Source: Pedococcus bigeumensis (GTDB lineage Bacteria > Actinomycetota > Actinomycetes > Actinomycetales > Dermatophilaceae). From it: a DNA stretch of 64,000 bases. Shown here piece by piece: positions 45,260 through 54,503 of this stretch. The position numbers and the translations under genes are program-made. The notes under the pieces were generated by a model. That model was not told the origin of the DNA, did no database searches, and worked only from the letters and a program-made list of their open reading frames with translations. The stretch lies in contig NZ_RCZM01000004.1 of NCBI RefSeq assembly GCF_006438965.1, positions 372,001 to 436,000 of the forward strand. Reading direction: 5' to 3'. Within the stretch, counting starts at the first letter, position 1; each line of letters begins with the position of its first letter.

Positions 45260-46087
45260 GTGAGTGAGGACTCGCGGGTCACCCGCAAGCCGCCTCGACA
45301 CCGCCGACGCACCAGTCGGCAGGTGCGGCTTCGACGCACCATCGCAGGCGCCGTCATCCTCCTCCTCGTGGCCGTCGTGACCGTGCGGCTCACCAATCGC
45401 GACCTGACGCCGGTCAATGCGGGTGCAGCGTCGCGGGTCACTCCGGTGGTCAGCCCGTCCACGACGACGACAACCCGTACGCCGAACAACGAGGACGGCT
45501 CGTCGACGACCGAGACAGCCACACCCGGCGCGGTCGCCGTCCCGCAGAACGGCACCGGCAAGATCACCATCATCTCGGTACCCCAGGCTGCCGTGGCGAC
45601 GTCCGGGCGGACCGTCAAGTACACCGTGGAGATCGAAGGTGGTCTGGACGTCGACCCGACCGAGGTGGGCTCGACCATCCAGTCCGTCCTGCTCGACCCC
45701 AAGGGATGGCAGAAGGTCGACGGCGTCCGCTTCGTCAACGTCACGCCCCAGCAGGCCGCCAAGGGCGCCCACGTCGATGTGCGGGTCACGCTCGCCAGTC
45801 CCGGGCTGACCGACAAGCTGTGCGCGCCGATGCGGACCCTCTCGCAGGTGTCCTGCTGGAACGGTGAACGTTCGGTGCTCAACTTCCGCCGTTGGGCCCT
45901 CGGCGACGACAGCTATGGCACGGATGTGGCCCGCTACCGCATCTACCAGGTCAACCACGAGGTCGGCCACGGCCTGGGCCACCAGCACAGGACGTGCCCC
46001 GCAAAGGGCAAACGAGCGCCCGTCATGGTCCAGCAGACCCTTGACCTCGGTGGCTGCAAGTCTTGGCCCTATCCCTCCGGCGCCTGA
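45260..46087 (+). CDS. DUF3152 membrane-anchored metalloprotease-like protein
   Basis: 275 residues: a basic N-terminus, one membrane helix (TIAGAVILLLVAVVTVRL), a Thr/Ser-rich linker (STTTTTRTPNNEDGSSTTE), then the DUF3152 domain. The zinc motif NHEVGHGLGHQHRTCP fits HExxHxxGxxH of metzincin-like proteases (HEVGHGLGHQH), and two downstream Cys may pair. The domain faces outside. GTG at 45260 follows GAGGAGCAGG. Convergent with the M23 gene, 10 bases apart at the stops. The substrate is unknown. Confidence 0.88.
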   Translation: MSEDSRVTRKPPRHRRRTSRQVRLRRTIAGAVILLLVAVVTVRLTNRDLTPVNAGAASRVTPVVSPSTTTTTRTPNNEDGSSTTETATPGAVAVPQNGTGKITIISVPQAAVATSGRTVKYTVEIEGGLDVDPTEVGSTIQSVLLDPKGWQKVDGVRFVNVTPQQAAKGAHVDVRVTLASPGLTDKLCAPMRTLSQVSCWNGERSVLNFRRWALGDDSYGTDVARYRIYQVNHEVGHGLGHQHRTCPAKGKRAPVMVQQTLDLGGCKSWPYPSGA

Positions 46088-46097
46088 CCGGGAGGCC

Positions 46098-46733
46098 CTA
46101 CCCCGTGCGCGCCGGCGCCAGCGGCAGCAGGCGCACCCGCTGGCCCCCGATGAGGAAGATCATGGGGTCGAGGTAGACCTCCCCGCGGACTGCACCAAGG
46201 TGCAGGCAGACGGCGGGGGCACAGTGCGAACCGCTTCCTTCCAGCCGACCGAGCGGTGCCCCGCGGGCGACCGGAGAGCCCGACGACACCTGGGGGTCCA
46301 CGGGCTCATAGGTCGACCGGATGCCCGACGAGTGCAGGACCGTCACGGTGCCGCGGCCGGCGATCCTGCCCACGTGGGTCACCGTGCCTGCCTCGACCGC
46401 GAGCACCTCCTGCCCGGACGACCCCGTCAGGTCCACTCCCCGGTGCCCGGCGCCGTACTTCGTCGCTGGCGGGAGGAACGGACGGACGACGGCCGGCTGC
46501 GGCCGCAGCGGCCACGCCCACCGGCCACGCAGAGCGGGGGATCCGGTGGCCTCCAGGGGACGCAGGATCGGGACCGCAGCAGGCACCAGCTGTGCCGAAG
46601 CACCCGACGGCAAGGTCGCTCCCCGGACCATCGACGACCCCGACCGTTCGCGGTGGTCAGGGGACGCCGATACGGCGGTGCCCGCGAGCAGCACGGCCGC
46701 CAAGGGCAGGAGGAGTGCGGCAACGGGGTTCAT
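46098..46733 (-). CDS. Secreted M23-family peptidase
   Basis: 211 residues. Signal peptide MNPVAALLLPLAAVLLAGTAVSA, a linker, then a LytM/M23 domain: RPFLPPATKYGAGHRGVDLTG (first zinc His and Asp), SGQEVLAVEAGTVTHVG, YEPVDPQVSSGSPVARGAPLG and the final CLHLGAVRGEVYLDP. The last histidine pair of active M23 enzymes (HxH) appears as LHLG with a single histidine, so activity as a peptidoglycan endopeptidase is likely but not certain. Confidence 0.88.
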   Translation of the reverse strand: MNPVAALLLPLAAVLLAGTAVSASPDHRERSGSSMVRGATLPSGASAQLVPAAVPILRPLEATGSPALRGRWAWPLRPQPAVVRPFLPPATKYGAGHRGVDLTGSSGQEVLAVEAGTVTHVGRIAGRGTVTVLHSSGIRSTYEPVDPQVSSGSPVARGAPLGRLEGSGSHCAPAVCLHLGAVRGEVYLDPMIFLIGGQRVRLLPLAPARTG

Positions 46734-46846
46734 CCAGCCACCATGGCCGACCGAACCTCACTGGCCCAGGGAACGCAGGCCGACTGTGGACAACGTCAGC
46801 CGGCCGTCCGACCCCGTGGACGAGAGGTGCCGATATCCGGTGTGGG

Positions 46847-48004
46847 CTAGAGCCGACTGAGCCGCTCGACGGCCTCTCGAAGCACCTCGTCCTTCTTGCA
46901 GAACGCGAACCGCACCAGCGTCCGAGCGGCGTCGACGTCGTCGTGGAACACCGACACCGGCACGCCGACGACCCCGGCCCGAGCGGGCAGCTCGCGGCAG
47001 AAGGCGAGTGCGTCGACGGCCCCGAGTGGCGCAGCGTCCGCGACGACGAAGTAGGTCCCGCCGGGCACCGACACCTCCAGTCCCGCTGACTGCAGCCCCG
47101 CCACGAGGAGGTCGCGCTTGGCTTCCAGTGAGCTGGACAGCCCGGCATACACACTGTTGTCGAGGCCGAGCGCGACCGCCACGGCGGGCTGGAACGGTCC
47201 CGAGCCAACGAAGGTGAGGAACTGCTTGACCGCGCGCACCGCTGCGACGGCCGCTGCCGGTCCGGACACCCAGCCGACTTTCCAGCCGGTGGCCGAGAAC
47301 GTCTTGCCGGAGGACGAGATCGTCAGGGTGCGGTCCCACATCTCCGGCAGGGTCGCGACGGGCACGTGGGCGGCGCCGTCGAAGACCAGGTGTTCGTAGA
47401 CCTCGTCGGTCACCACCCACGCATCGAACTCCCTTGCGAGAGAACAGATCAGGTCGAGCTCGGCGCGGGTGAACACCTTCCCGGTCGGATTGTGCGGGGT
47501 GTTCAGCAGCACCATCCGGGTCCGCGACGAGAAGGCCGCCCGTAGCGACTCCTCGTCCACGGCGAAGTCTGGGAACCGCAGCACCGAGGTCCGGCGCACC
47601 GCACCTGCCAAGGCGATCGACGCGGCATACGAGTCGTAGTAGGGCTCGAAGGTGACCACCTCGTCGCCCGGCTCGCACAGCGCGAGGCTCGTCGCGGCAA
47701 TGGCTTCGGTGGCGCCGACGGTGACCAGGACCTCCGAGCGCGGGTCAACGGTCAGGCCGTAGAAGCGCGACTGGTGCACCGCGATGGCGTCGAGCAGCTC
47801 GGGGACGCCGGGCCCGGGCGGGTACTGGTTGCGCCCGCCGTCGATGGCCGCCTTGGCCGCGTCGAGCATCGCGCGCGGCCCGTCGGTGTCCGGGAAGCCC
47901 TGACCGAGGTTCACGGCGCCGTGCTCGGTCGCCAGTGCAGTCATCTCCGCGAAGATGGTGGTGCCGAACGGTGCCAGGGATGGTTTGCCGGGTGGTCGGG
48001 CCAT
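46847..48004 (-). CDS. Class I/II pyridoxal-phosphate aminotransferase
   Basis: 385 residues of fold-type I PLP aminotransferases: NLGQGFPDTDGP, YPPGPGVPELLDAIA, VTVGATEAIAATSLAL, LNTPHNPTGKVF, VVTDEVYEHLVFD, the PLP lysine in SSSGKTFSATGWKVGW and the C-terminal RFAFCKKDE substrate arginine. It resembles kynurenine/methionine aminotransferases and mycobacterial DapC-like proteins; the exact substrate cannot be decided. ATG at 48004 has a minus-strand TACCCT (48011-48016) 6 bases upstream, so leaderless; the dispersed word overlaps this -10. Divergent from the SET gene. Confidence 0.9.
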   Translation of the reverse strand: MARPPGKPSLAPFGTTIFAEMTALATEHGAVNLGQGFPDTDGPRAMLDAAKAAIDGGRNQYPPGPGVPELLDAIAVHQSRFYGLTVDPRSEVLVTVGATEAIAATSLALCEPGDEVVTFEPYYDSYAASIALAGAVRRTSVLRFPDFAVDEESLRAAFSSRTRMVLLNTPHNPTGKVFTRAELDLICSLAREFDAWVVTDEVYEHLVFDGAAHVPVATLPEMWDRTLTISSSGKTFSATGWKVGWVSGPAAAVAAVRAVKQFLTFVGSGPFQPAVAVALGLDNSVYAGLSSSLEAKRDLLVAGLQSAGLEVSVPGGTYFVVADAAPLGAVDALAFCRELPARAGVVGVPVSVFHDDVDAARTLVRFAFCKKDEVLREAVERLSRL

Positions 48005-48053
48005 GGCGAGAGGGTATGCCGCCCGGCTGGGTCGGCGGCGTAGCCTGCGTCCC

Positions 48054-48440
48054 GTGGTCGTCGAGCGTCGTGGGTCCGTCATCGCCGGGCGTGGGCTGTT
48101 CGCCACCGAGGGGATCGCACGCGGGGAGCGCGTCGACGTCGACGCGGAACTGCTCAACCACTCCTGCGACCCGACCCTCGCGTGGAGCGCGGACGGCGCG
48201 GGCCTCGAGGCCTTCCGCGACCTGTCGGCGGGGGAGGAGCTCACCGTTGACTACGCCACGAGCAGCGCCGACCCGGACATGCTCGTGCGGTGCCACTGCG
48301 AGACCTACCGGTGCCGCCAGATGGTGACCGGCGACGACTGGCAGATCCCGCAGGTGCAGCGGCGGTATGCCGGGCACTTCGCCCCATCCGTCCAGTCGCT
48401 CGTCGACCGCACCCTGGGCCAGCCACACTCGTCGAGCTAG
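48054..48440 (+). CDS. SET-domain protein
   Basis: A 128-residue minimal SET protein: SVIAGRGLFATEGIARGERV, the pseudoknot LLNHSCDPTLAW, LSAGEELTVDYAT and a post-SET-like cysteine cluster RCHCETYRCRQ. SET domains are usually lysine methyltransferases; in bacteria the targets are rarely known. It is much shorter than eukaryotic enzymes but contains the core SAM-binding and NHSC motifs. GTG at 48054 with TAGCCT (48041-48046) 7 bases upstream, so probably leaderless. Its TAG stop shares CTAG with the stop of the convergent MFS gene. Confidence 0.85.
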   Translation: MVVERRGSVIAGRGLFATEGIARGERVDVDAELLNHSCDPTLAWSADGAGLEAFRDLSAGEELTVDYATSSADPDMLVRCHCETYRCRQMVTGDDWQIPQVQRRYAGHFAPSVQSLVDRTLGQPHSSS

Positions 48441-49690
48441 CCCGGCTCGTCGGGCTCGGCCTCGACGTGGGCGATGTGGCCGAGCTGGCGCCAGACGAGG
48501 GCGAGAGTGATCCCGGACCCGACGAAGGCGAACCAGAACGGCGCCGCCAGACCCCACTGCTCGGCGATGACCCCGCCCAGACCCTGACCCACCACCAGTC
48601 CGAGGAACAGACCCACGACGTAGACACTGCCGACCCGGCCCTGGAACTCCTGGGGCACGGCACGCTGGCGGACGGCCTGCGACACCGTGCCCCAGACGAA
48701 GGCGTAGGCGCCGAACACCACCATGATCGCGATCGCCAGCCACCCGACGGTGGTCACTGCCAGGGCCAAGTGGGTCAGCACCTCGAGAAGCAGACAGCCG
48801 CGCATCACGGTGGCGAGTGGGACTCGGCGCTCGAGCCAGCCGTAGCACGCGGTGCTGACCAGTCCGCCAGCGGCGGCTGCAGTGGTGAGGAGGCCGAACC
48901 CGACCTCGCCCATGTGCAGCCGGTCGAGGGAGTACAGCACCAGGACCGACCAGGCGGCCCCCCAGGTGATGTTGAACGCGAAGATCACCAACGCGAGGGT
49001 GCGCACGGGCGCATGACCCCTGATCCAGCGCAGCCCGTCGGCGATGTCCCGTCGGACGTGGGTGTCGGGCACGCCACGGACGCCACCGCGCGGCGTGGCG
49101 ATCCGCGCCACCAGGACCACCCCGAACCCGACACAGACGACCTGCACGACGAACGGCCAGACCATCCCCACAGCGAAGAGGAAGGCGCCCAGCGGTGGTC
49201 CCACGAGCTGGTTGGCGGTGAGAAAACCCGCCTGGAGGCGCGCGTTGCCGATGCCGAGGTCGGGCTTGGCCACCAGCATCGGCAGAAGGGTGCCGGTCGT
49301 GGTGTCGGCGAACACCTCGGCCACCCCGTAGACGAACATCGTCACCAGGACCAGGCCGATCGACACGTGACCGGTCACGATGGTCACGCAGAGCAGCGCC
49401 ACGACGATCGCGCGCAGCAGGTCGGCCACGATGACCACGCGGCGACGGTCGAGGCGGTCGGCCACCGCCCCGGCCCACAGCCCGAACAGCAGCCACGGCA
49501 GCCGTTGCAGCACCGCTGCCAACGCCACGAGCACGGCGTTGCGGGTCTGGGAAGCCACGAGGAGCGGACCGGCGGCGAGCGCGATCCCGTCGCCGATGTT
49601 GCTCACCCACGACGAGGCGAGCAGCCAGCGGAAGCTGCGCCCGAGCCGGGGCGGGGCGACGACGTCGACGATCCGGCTCACGCTGCTCAC
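48437..49690 (-). CDS. MFS transporter, exporter type
   Basis: 417 residues with about twelve membrane helices. The helix 2-3 motif GAVADRLDRRRVVIVADLLRA is the MFS motif A, and the overall order resembles EntS/MFS-3 type exporters (ADTTTGTLLPMLV, NARLQAGFLTANQLVGPPLGAFLF). The substrate is unknown. Start GTG at 49690; a minus-strand TAGGTT lies 8 bases upstream. Its stop overlaps the SET gene stop in a shared CTAG. Confidence 0.88.
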   Translation of the reverse strand: MSSVSRIVDVVAPPRLGRSFRWLLASSWVSNIGDGIALAAGPLLVASQTRNAVLVALAAVLQRLPWLLFGLWAGAVADRLDRRRVVIVADLLRAIVVALLCVTIVTGHVSIGLVLVTMFVYGVAEVFADTTTGTLLPMLVAKPDLGIGNARLQAGFLTANQLVGPPLGAFLFAVGMVWPFVVQVVCVGFGVVLVARIATPRGGVRGVPDTHVRRDIADGLRWIRGHAPVRTLALVIFAFNITWGAAWSVLVLYSLDRLHMGEVGFGLLTTAAAAGGLVSTACYGWLERRVPLATVMRGCLLLEVLTHLALAVTTVGWLAIAIMVVFGAYAFVWGTVSQAVRQRAVPQEFQGRVGSVYVVGLFLGLVVGQGLGGVIAEQWGLAAPFWFAFVGSGITLALVWRQLGHIAHVEAEPDEPG

Positions 49691-50003
49691 AACGGACCAA
49701 CCTACCGACGGCGAACGTCGATGGTCGCCTGCATTTCCCGTGCTCCAGACGTGCACCGGGGGAGGGGTCGACCGGATTTCTCGATCCTCGCCCTGAGCAC
49801 GTACGATGGACGGCGGTCCACGTGTGTTCGCACGCGCAGACCTAATTCGCGCGTCTTCTCACCTGTGACGAGGAAACCTCCGAACAGGGGCGCACCACAG
49901 CAGTCCGGCCAGAGTGCCGGTGGGGTGCGTAGCAGGCGCCAGGCAGGTAGCCGCACCTACGCGGCATACCGACGCAACTGACAACGACACAAGGAGACAC
50001 GGC
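49691..50003 (+). promoter_or_regulatory. rpsB control region and long leader
   Basis: The 313-base gap between the MFS start and rpsB holds a plausible -10, TACGAT (49802-49807), with no strong -35, so the rpsB leader would be about 190 bases. The leader contains small stems (for example CCGGC-N6-GCCGG near 49897), one CGGCATAC word (49962) and the ribosome site AAGGAGA (49991-49997). Such a long leader leaves room for translational feedback by S2, but I cannot define a known motif. Confidence 0.4.
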
Positions 50004-51092
50004 ATGGCCGTCGTTACCATGCGCCAGCTCCTCGAGAGCGGCGTCCACTTCGGGCACCAGACCCGTCGCTGGAACCCCAAGATGAAGCGCTTCATCATGA
50101 CCGAGCGCAATGGCATCTACATCATCGACCTGCAGCAGTCGTTGACCTACATCAACAACGCCTTCGAGTTCGTCAAGGAGACGGTCGCCCACGGTGGGTC
50201 GATCCTCTTCGTCGGCACGAAGAAGCAGGCCCAGGAGCCCATCGCCGAGCAGGCGACCCGGGTCGGGATGCCCTACGTGAACCACCGCTGGCTCGGTGGC
50301 ATGCTCACCAACTTCAACACGATCTCCAAGCGCCTCACCCGGCTCAAGGAGCTCGAGGAGCTCGACTACGACAACGTGGCGGCCTCCGGCTTCACCAAGA
50401 AGGAACTCCTGATCTTCAAGCGGGAGAAGGACAAGCTCGAGAAGACCCTCGGCGGTATCCGCAACATGGCCCGGGTTCCCTCGGCCGTGTGGATCGTGGA
50501 CACCAAGAAGGAGCACCTCGCAGTCTTCGAGGCCCGCAAGCTCGGCCTGCCGGTCATCGCGATCCTCGACACCAACTGCGACCCCGACGAGGTCGACTAC
50601 AAGATCCCCGGCAACGACGACGCGATCCGCTCCGTCACCCTGCTGACCCGCGTCATCGCCGACGCCGTGGCCGAGGGCCTCATCGCCCGCAGCTCCGGCA
50701 AGTCCGGTGAGCAGGCCGAGGGTGTCGTCGCCGGCGACGAGCCGATGGCTGAGTGGGAGCGCGAGCTGCTGGGTGGCGACGCTGCCCAGGCTGCTGAGGC
50801 TGCCGCTCCGGAGGCCGGCGAGACCGCCGCCGCCGACGCGACCGCTGCCGCCGACACGACCGCTGCAACCACCGACGCACCTGTCGAGGCTGCTGCCACC
50901 GTCGAGGCCACCGAGGCCACCGAGGCCACCGAGGCCACCGAGGCGCCTGTCGCCGAGGAGACCGCTGCTCCCGAGGCTGCTGCCGCGACCGAGGAGACCG
51001 CCGCCCCCGAGGCGCCGGCCACCGAGGAGACCGCTGCTCCCGAGGCTGCTTCCGAGGTCGTTGCTGAGGCCCCGGCCGACGCCAAGGCCTGA
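50004..51092 (+). CDS. rpsB: 30S ribosomal protein S2 with long Ala/Glu/Thr tail
   Basis: Residues 1 to about 255 are canonical S2 ([76 protein letters not shown]). Then a tail of about 100 residues made of Ala, Glu, Thr and Pro follows, with [11 protein letters not shown] (from a 9-bp DNA repeat near 50904-50939) and EETAAPEA repeats. Total 362 residues against the usual 230-270. ATG with AAGGAGA. It is followed by tsf. Confidence 0.97.
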   Translation: MAVVTMRQLLESGVHFGHQTRRWNPKMKRFIMTERNGIYIIDLQQSLTYINNAFEFVKETVAHGGSILFVGTKKQAQEPIAEQATRVGMPYVNHRWLGGMLTNFNTISKRLTRLKELEELDYDNVAASGFTKKELLIFKREKDKLEKTLGGIRNMARVPSAVWIVDTKKEHLAVFEARKLGLPVIAILDTNCDPDEVDYKIPGNDDAIRSVTLLTRVIADAVAEGLIARSSGKSGEQAEGVVAGDEPMAEWERELLGGDAAQAAEAAAPEAGETAAADATAAADTTAATTDAPVEAAATVEATEATEATEATEAPVAEETAAPEAAAATEETAAPEAPATEETAAPEAASEVVAEAPADAKA

Positions 51093-51165
51093 GCACCACC
51101 TGTCCGCATCCTTGCCAGCTGACATTGCCAGTCCACACTTGCCAGAAATGAGCTGAGAAACACCT

Positions 51166-51996
51166 ATGGCGAACTACACCGCCGCTGACATCAAGGCCCT
51201 GCGCGGGTCCACGGGCGCCGGCATGCTCGACGTCAAGAAGGCGCTCGACGAGGCCGACGGCGACCGTGACAAGGCCACCGAGATCCTTCGTGTGAAGGGC
51301 CTCAAGGGCGTCACCAAGCGTGAGGGCCGCACCACGTCCAACGGACTGGTCGCTGCCCAGGCCGGTGACGGCGTGGGCACCCTCGTCGAGGTCCTGTGCG
51401 AGACCGACTTCGTGGCCAAGAGCGAGAAGTTCATCGCCCTGGCTGCCCAGGTCCTCGCCCAGTCGGTCGCCTCCGGTGCGGCCGACGCGGACGCGTTGCT
51501 CAAGAGCTCGCTCGAGGACGGCTCGACCGTCCAGGAGCTGCTCGACAACGCCAACGCGACCATCGGCGAGAAGATCGAGGTCAAGCGCGTGTCCCGCGTC
51601 GAGGCCCCGGTCGTCGTGTCCTACCTGCACAAGACCAGCCCCGACCTGCCCGCACAGATCGGTGTGCTCGTCGGCGCCGAGGGTGGCGACGAGCAGATCG
51701 CGCGTGACGTGGCCATGCACATCGCGGCGTTCAGCCCGACCGTGCTGACCCGTGACGAGGTCGACGCCGAGACGGTCGAGAACGAGCGTCGCGTCGCCGA
51801 GGCCACCGCGAAGGAGGAGGGCAAGCCCGAAGCCGCCCTCCCGAAGATCGTCGAGGGTCGCGTGAACGGCTTCTTCAAGGAGAACGTCCTGCTCGAGCAG
51901 GCGTTCGCCAAGGACGCCAAGAAGACCGTCGAGAAGGTCCTCGCCGAGGCCGGGACGAAGGTCACCTCCTTCGTCCGCTACCGCATCGGCAACTGA
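51166..51996 (+). CDS. tsf: Elongation factor Ts
   Basis: 276 residues, the nucleotide exchange factor for EF-Tu. The N-terminal TADIKALRGSTGAGMLDVKKALDEADGD and the conserved LVEVLCETDFVAKSEKF are present, with MHIAAFSPTVLTRDEV and GRVNGFFKENVLLEQAF in the dimerisation and C-terminal modules. It forms an operon with rpsB (73-base gap) and is followed by a strong terminator. Confidence 0.97.
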   Translation: MANYTAADIKALRGSTGAGMLDVKKALDEADGDRDKATEILRVKGLKGVTKREGRTTSNGLVAAQAGDGVGTLVEVLCETDFVAKSEKFIALAAQVLAQSVASGAADADALLKSSLEDGSTVQELLDNANATIGEKIEVKRVSRVEAPVVVSYLHKTSPDLPAQIGVLVGAEGGDEQIARDVAMHIAAFSPTVLTRDEVDAETVENERRVAEATAKEEGKPEAALPKIVEGRVNGFFKENVLLEQAFAKDAKKTVEKVLAEAGTKVTSFVRYRIGN

Positions 51997-52028
51997 TCGA
52001 CCGCTCCACCAGTTCCGCCGCAAGGCAC

Positions 52029-52069
52029 CAGGTATGCCGCCCGCTCACCAAGAGCGGGCGGCATACCTG
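52029..52069 (+). terminator. rpsB-tsf terminator built from two copies of the dispersed word
   Basis: CAGGTATGCCGCCCGCTC (52029-52046) pairs exactly with 52052-52069 in an 18-bp stem with a 5-base loop, followed by TGTTTGT. Each arm contains GGTATGCCGC. This is the second such paired site in the window; the first is at 37106-37141. Confidence 0.9.
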
Positions 52070-52148
52070 TTTGTGGGCACGAGTCGGGCCGCCATGGTTT
52101 GGTGCCGTACCGAGCGCCGCGCGGACGGCGACGAGGCATACTCAGGCC

Positions 52149-52337
52149 ATGGGGAAAGCACGTAGGGGTGCCCGTCAGGTGCCCAGACCAGCCCGAGCGG
52201 TGCCCGACTTCACGCACCTGCCGGAGCGCATCGCGCCCGAGGACATGACGACGACCCAGGACGTCGACCCGGGTCCGGACCCTCGCGGCGGACGCGACAC
52301 GGACACCGAGTTCATGCTCCGCAACGCCGGCTTCTGA
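52149..52337 (+). CDS. Small hypothetical protein
   Basis: A 62-residue basic then acidic protein: MGKARRGARQVPRPARAVPDFTH, ERIAPEDMTTTQDVDPGPDPRGG, DTDTEFMLRNAGF. No known domain. The -10-like CATACT (52137-52142) ends 6 bases before the ATG, so a leaderless transcript is likely and supports this start over an upstream in-frame GTG-type extension. Convergent with the M13 peptidase gene. Confidence 0.6.
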   Translation: MGKARRGARQVPRPARAVPDFTHLPERIAPEDMTTTQDVDPGPDPRGGRDTDTEFMLRNAGF

Positions 52338-52377
52338 CCCGCCCGCCACCCGGAGGGGCCGGACGGGTCGTCGCCGA

Positions 52378-54339
52378 TCAGAAGATCTGGACGCGCTGCT
52401 CCGGAGCCAGCCACATGCCGTCACCCTCGGCGACCCCGAACGCCTCGTGGAACTCGTCGCAGTTGCGGGCGGCGTTCGCACGCACCTCGGTGGGGGAGTG
52501 CGGGTCGATGGCAAGGAGCCGCTTGGCCTCCTCGGTGCGTGCCTTGCCGGACCAGACCTGGGCCCAGCCGAGGAAGAACCGCTGCGGCCCGGTGTAGCCG
52601 TCGAGCTCGGGCGCGGCCTGCCCCTCCGTGGCGATCCGGTAGGCGGAGTAGCCGATGGCCAGCCCGCCCAGGTCGCCGATGTTCTCGCCCACGGTGAGTG
52701 CTCCGTTGACCTTCTCGTCGGGGGCGGCGATCGGGGACAGCGTGCTGAACTGCGCGATCAGCGCCTGGGTGCGCTCGTCGAAGCGGGACCGGTCCTCCTC
52801 GGTCCACCAGTCGCGCAGCGTGCCGGTGGCGTCGTAGCGCGAGCCCTGGTCGTCGAACCCGTGGCCGATCTCGTGGCCGATGACCGCGCCGATCCCGCCG
52901 TAGTTGACGGCGTCGTCGGCGTCCATGTCGAAGAACGGCGGCTGCAGGATGCCGGCCGGGAAGACGATCTCGTTCATCAGGGGGTGGTAGTAGGCGTTGA
53001 CCGTCTGGGGAAGCATCAGCCACTCGTCACGGTCGATCGGGCCGCCCAGCTTGTCGAGCTGCCGCTTCAGCTCGAACTCGTTGGCGCGCCGCACGTTGCC
53101 GACGAGGTCGTCGTCGATGGTCAGTGCGGAGTAGTCCCGCCAGCGGTCCGGGTAGCCCACCTTGGGCGTGAACGACGCGAGCTTGGCCAGGGCCTGCTCG
53201 CGCGTCTGCGGACCCATCCAGTCCAGCCCCTCGAAGGAGCGCCGGAACGCCTCGACGAGGTTCCCGACCAGCTCGAGCATCCGCTTCTTGGCGTCGGGCG
53301 GGAAGTACTCCGCGGCATACAGCTGGCCGACGGCCTCGCCGATCGACCTCTCGACGAGGGAGACGCCACGCTTCCATCGCTCACGGTTCTCCGGGAGCCC
53401 CGAGATGACGCGCCCGGTGAAGTCGAACTCGGCGTCGACCAGCTCCTTGGTCAGCAGCGGCGCCGCCGAGGCGACGACGTGGAAGGCGAGCCAGTGCTTG
53501 AAGTCGTCGATGATGACCTCGTCCAGCGCGCCCGACAGGCCCTCGAGGTAGGACGGCTGCCCCACGACGACGTGCTCGAAGGCCTCGCGCGCCTCGAGTC
53601 CGCGGACGAAGTCGCCCCACCTGACGTTGGGGGCGAGCTCCTCGAGGGAGTCGTAGCCGTAGGGGTTGTAGCTCTTCACCGCGTCGCGGGTGGCGACGTT
53701 GTCCCAGTGGTGGCCGGCCAGCCGGGTCTCGAGCGCCACCACGCGGGCGGCCGGCGAGTCCTCGTCGGTGGCCCCGTCGCCGATGCCGGCGAACCCGAGC
53801 ATCCGCGCCACATGGGGCAGGTATGCCGCGAGGATGGCCGCGTGCCGCTCCTCGCGGTAGTAGGACTCGTCCGGAAGACCGAGGCCACCCTGCCCGAGGT
53901 AGAGGACGTACTCCTCGGGGTTCTTGGCGTCGGGGGCGACCCCGAAGTCGAAGAGGCCGGGTCCGCCCTGACGGGCCAGCCGTCCCAGGGTCAGGAACAG
54001 GTCGTCGGTGCCCGTGATCGCGTGGACGGCGGCGAGGTCGTCCTCGATCGGGGACAGGCCGAGCTCCTCGACCCGCGCCTCGTCCATGAACGAGCGGTAC
54101 AGGTCGCCGACCTTGCGGGTGGGCGTTCCCTCAGCGGCGTCGGTGTCGCCCGCAGCTCGCTCGATGATCGTGCGCACGCGCTCGTCGGACTGCTCACGCA
54201 GCATGTCGAAGGTGCCGTACCGGCCCCGGTCGCTGGGGATCTCGGTGGTGCGGACCCAGGTGCCGTTGGCGTGGCCGAACAGGTCGTCCTGGGGGCGGAT
54301 CGTCTCGTCGCGGTGCCCGGGAAGGATGCCTGACCTCAT
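52378..54339 (-). CDS. M13-family zinc metallopeptidase (PepO-like)
   Basis: 653 residues of the neprilysin/PepO family. N-terminal helical domain begins RPQDDLFGHANGTWV. The catalytic half has the substrate-binding NAYYHPLMNEIVFPAGILQPPFF, zinc motif VIGHEIGHGFDDQGSRYD, third ligand region ENIGDLGGLAIGYSAYR and the C-terminal DPHSPTEVRANAARNCDEFHEAF. No signal peptide, so it is probably cytoplasmic, as with PepO. ATG at 54339 has AAAGGAGA upstream on the minus strand. Divergent from pyrH. Confidence 0.94.
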   Translation of the reverse strand: MRSGILPGHRDETIRPQDDLFGHANGTWVRTTEIPSDRGRYGTFDMLREQSDERVRTIIERAAGDTDAAEGTPTRKVGDLYRSFMDEARVEELGLSPIEDDLAAVHAITGTDDLFLTLGRLARQGGPGLFDFGVAPDAKNPEEYVLYLGQGGLGLPDESYYREERHAAILAAYLPHVARMLGFAGIGDGATDEDSPAARVVALETRLAGHHWDNVATRDAVKSYNPYGYDSLEELAPNVRWGDFVRGLEAREAFEHVVVGQPSYLEGLSGALDEVIIDDFKHWLAFHVVASAAPLLTKELVDAEFDFTGRVISGLPENRERWKRGVSLVERSIGEAVGQLYAAEYFPPDAKKRMLELVGNLVEAFRRSFEGLDWMGPQTREQALAKLASFTPKVGYPDRWRDYSALTIDDDLVGNVRRANEFELKRQLDKLGGPIDRDEWLMLPQTVNAYYHPLMNEIVFPAGILQPPFFDMDADDAVNYGGIGAVIGHEIGHGFDDQGSRYDATGTLRDWWTEEDRSRFDERTQALIAQFSTLSPIAAPDEKVNGALTVGENIGDLGGLAIGYSAYRIATEGQAAPELDGYTGPQRFFLGWAQVWSGKARTEEAKRLLAIDPHSPTEVRANAARNCDEFHEAFGVAEGDGMWLAPEQRVQIF

Positions 54340-54503
54340 GCGCGTGTCTCCTTTGATGCATGGATGAAGCGGTGTCGTGTGGCTGCGTCCTGCGTTGGTG
54401 ACACCTTGCCACGCAGGACGGACAGCGTCGCGACCGGCACCATGCCTGTGTGCGGAGTGTGGAAGTATTCGGTGACCGCCCCATACCTTCAGGAGGATCT
54501 GTC

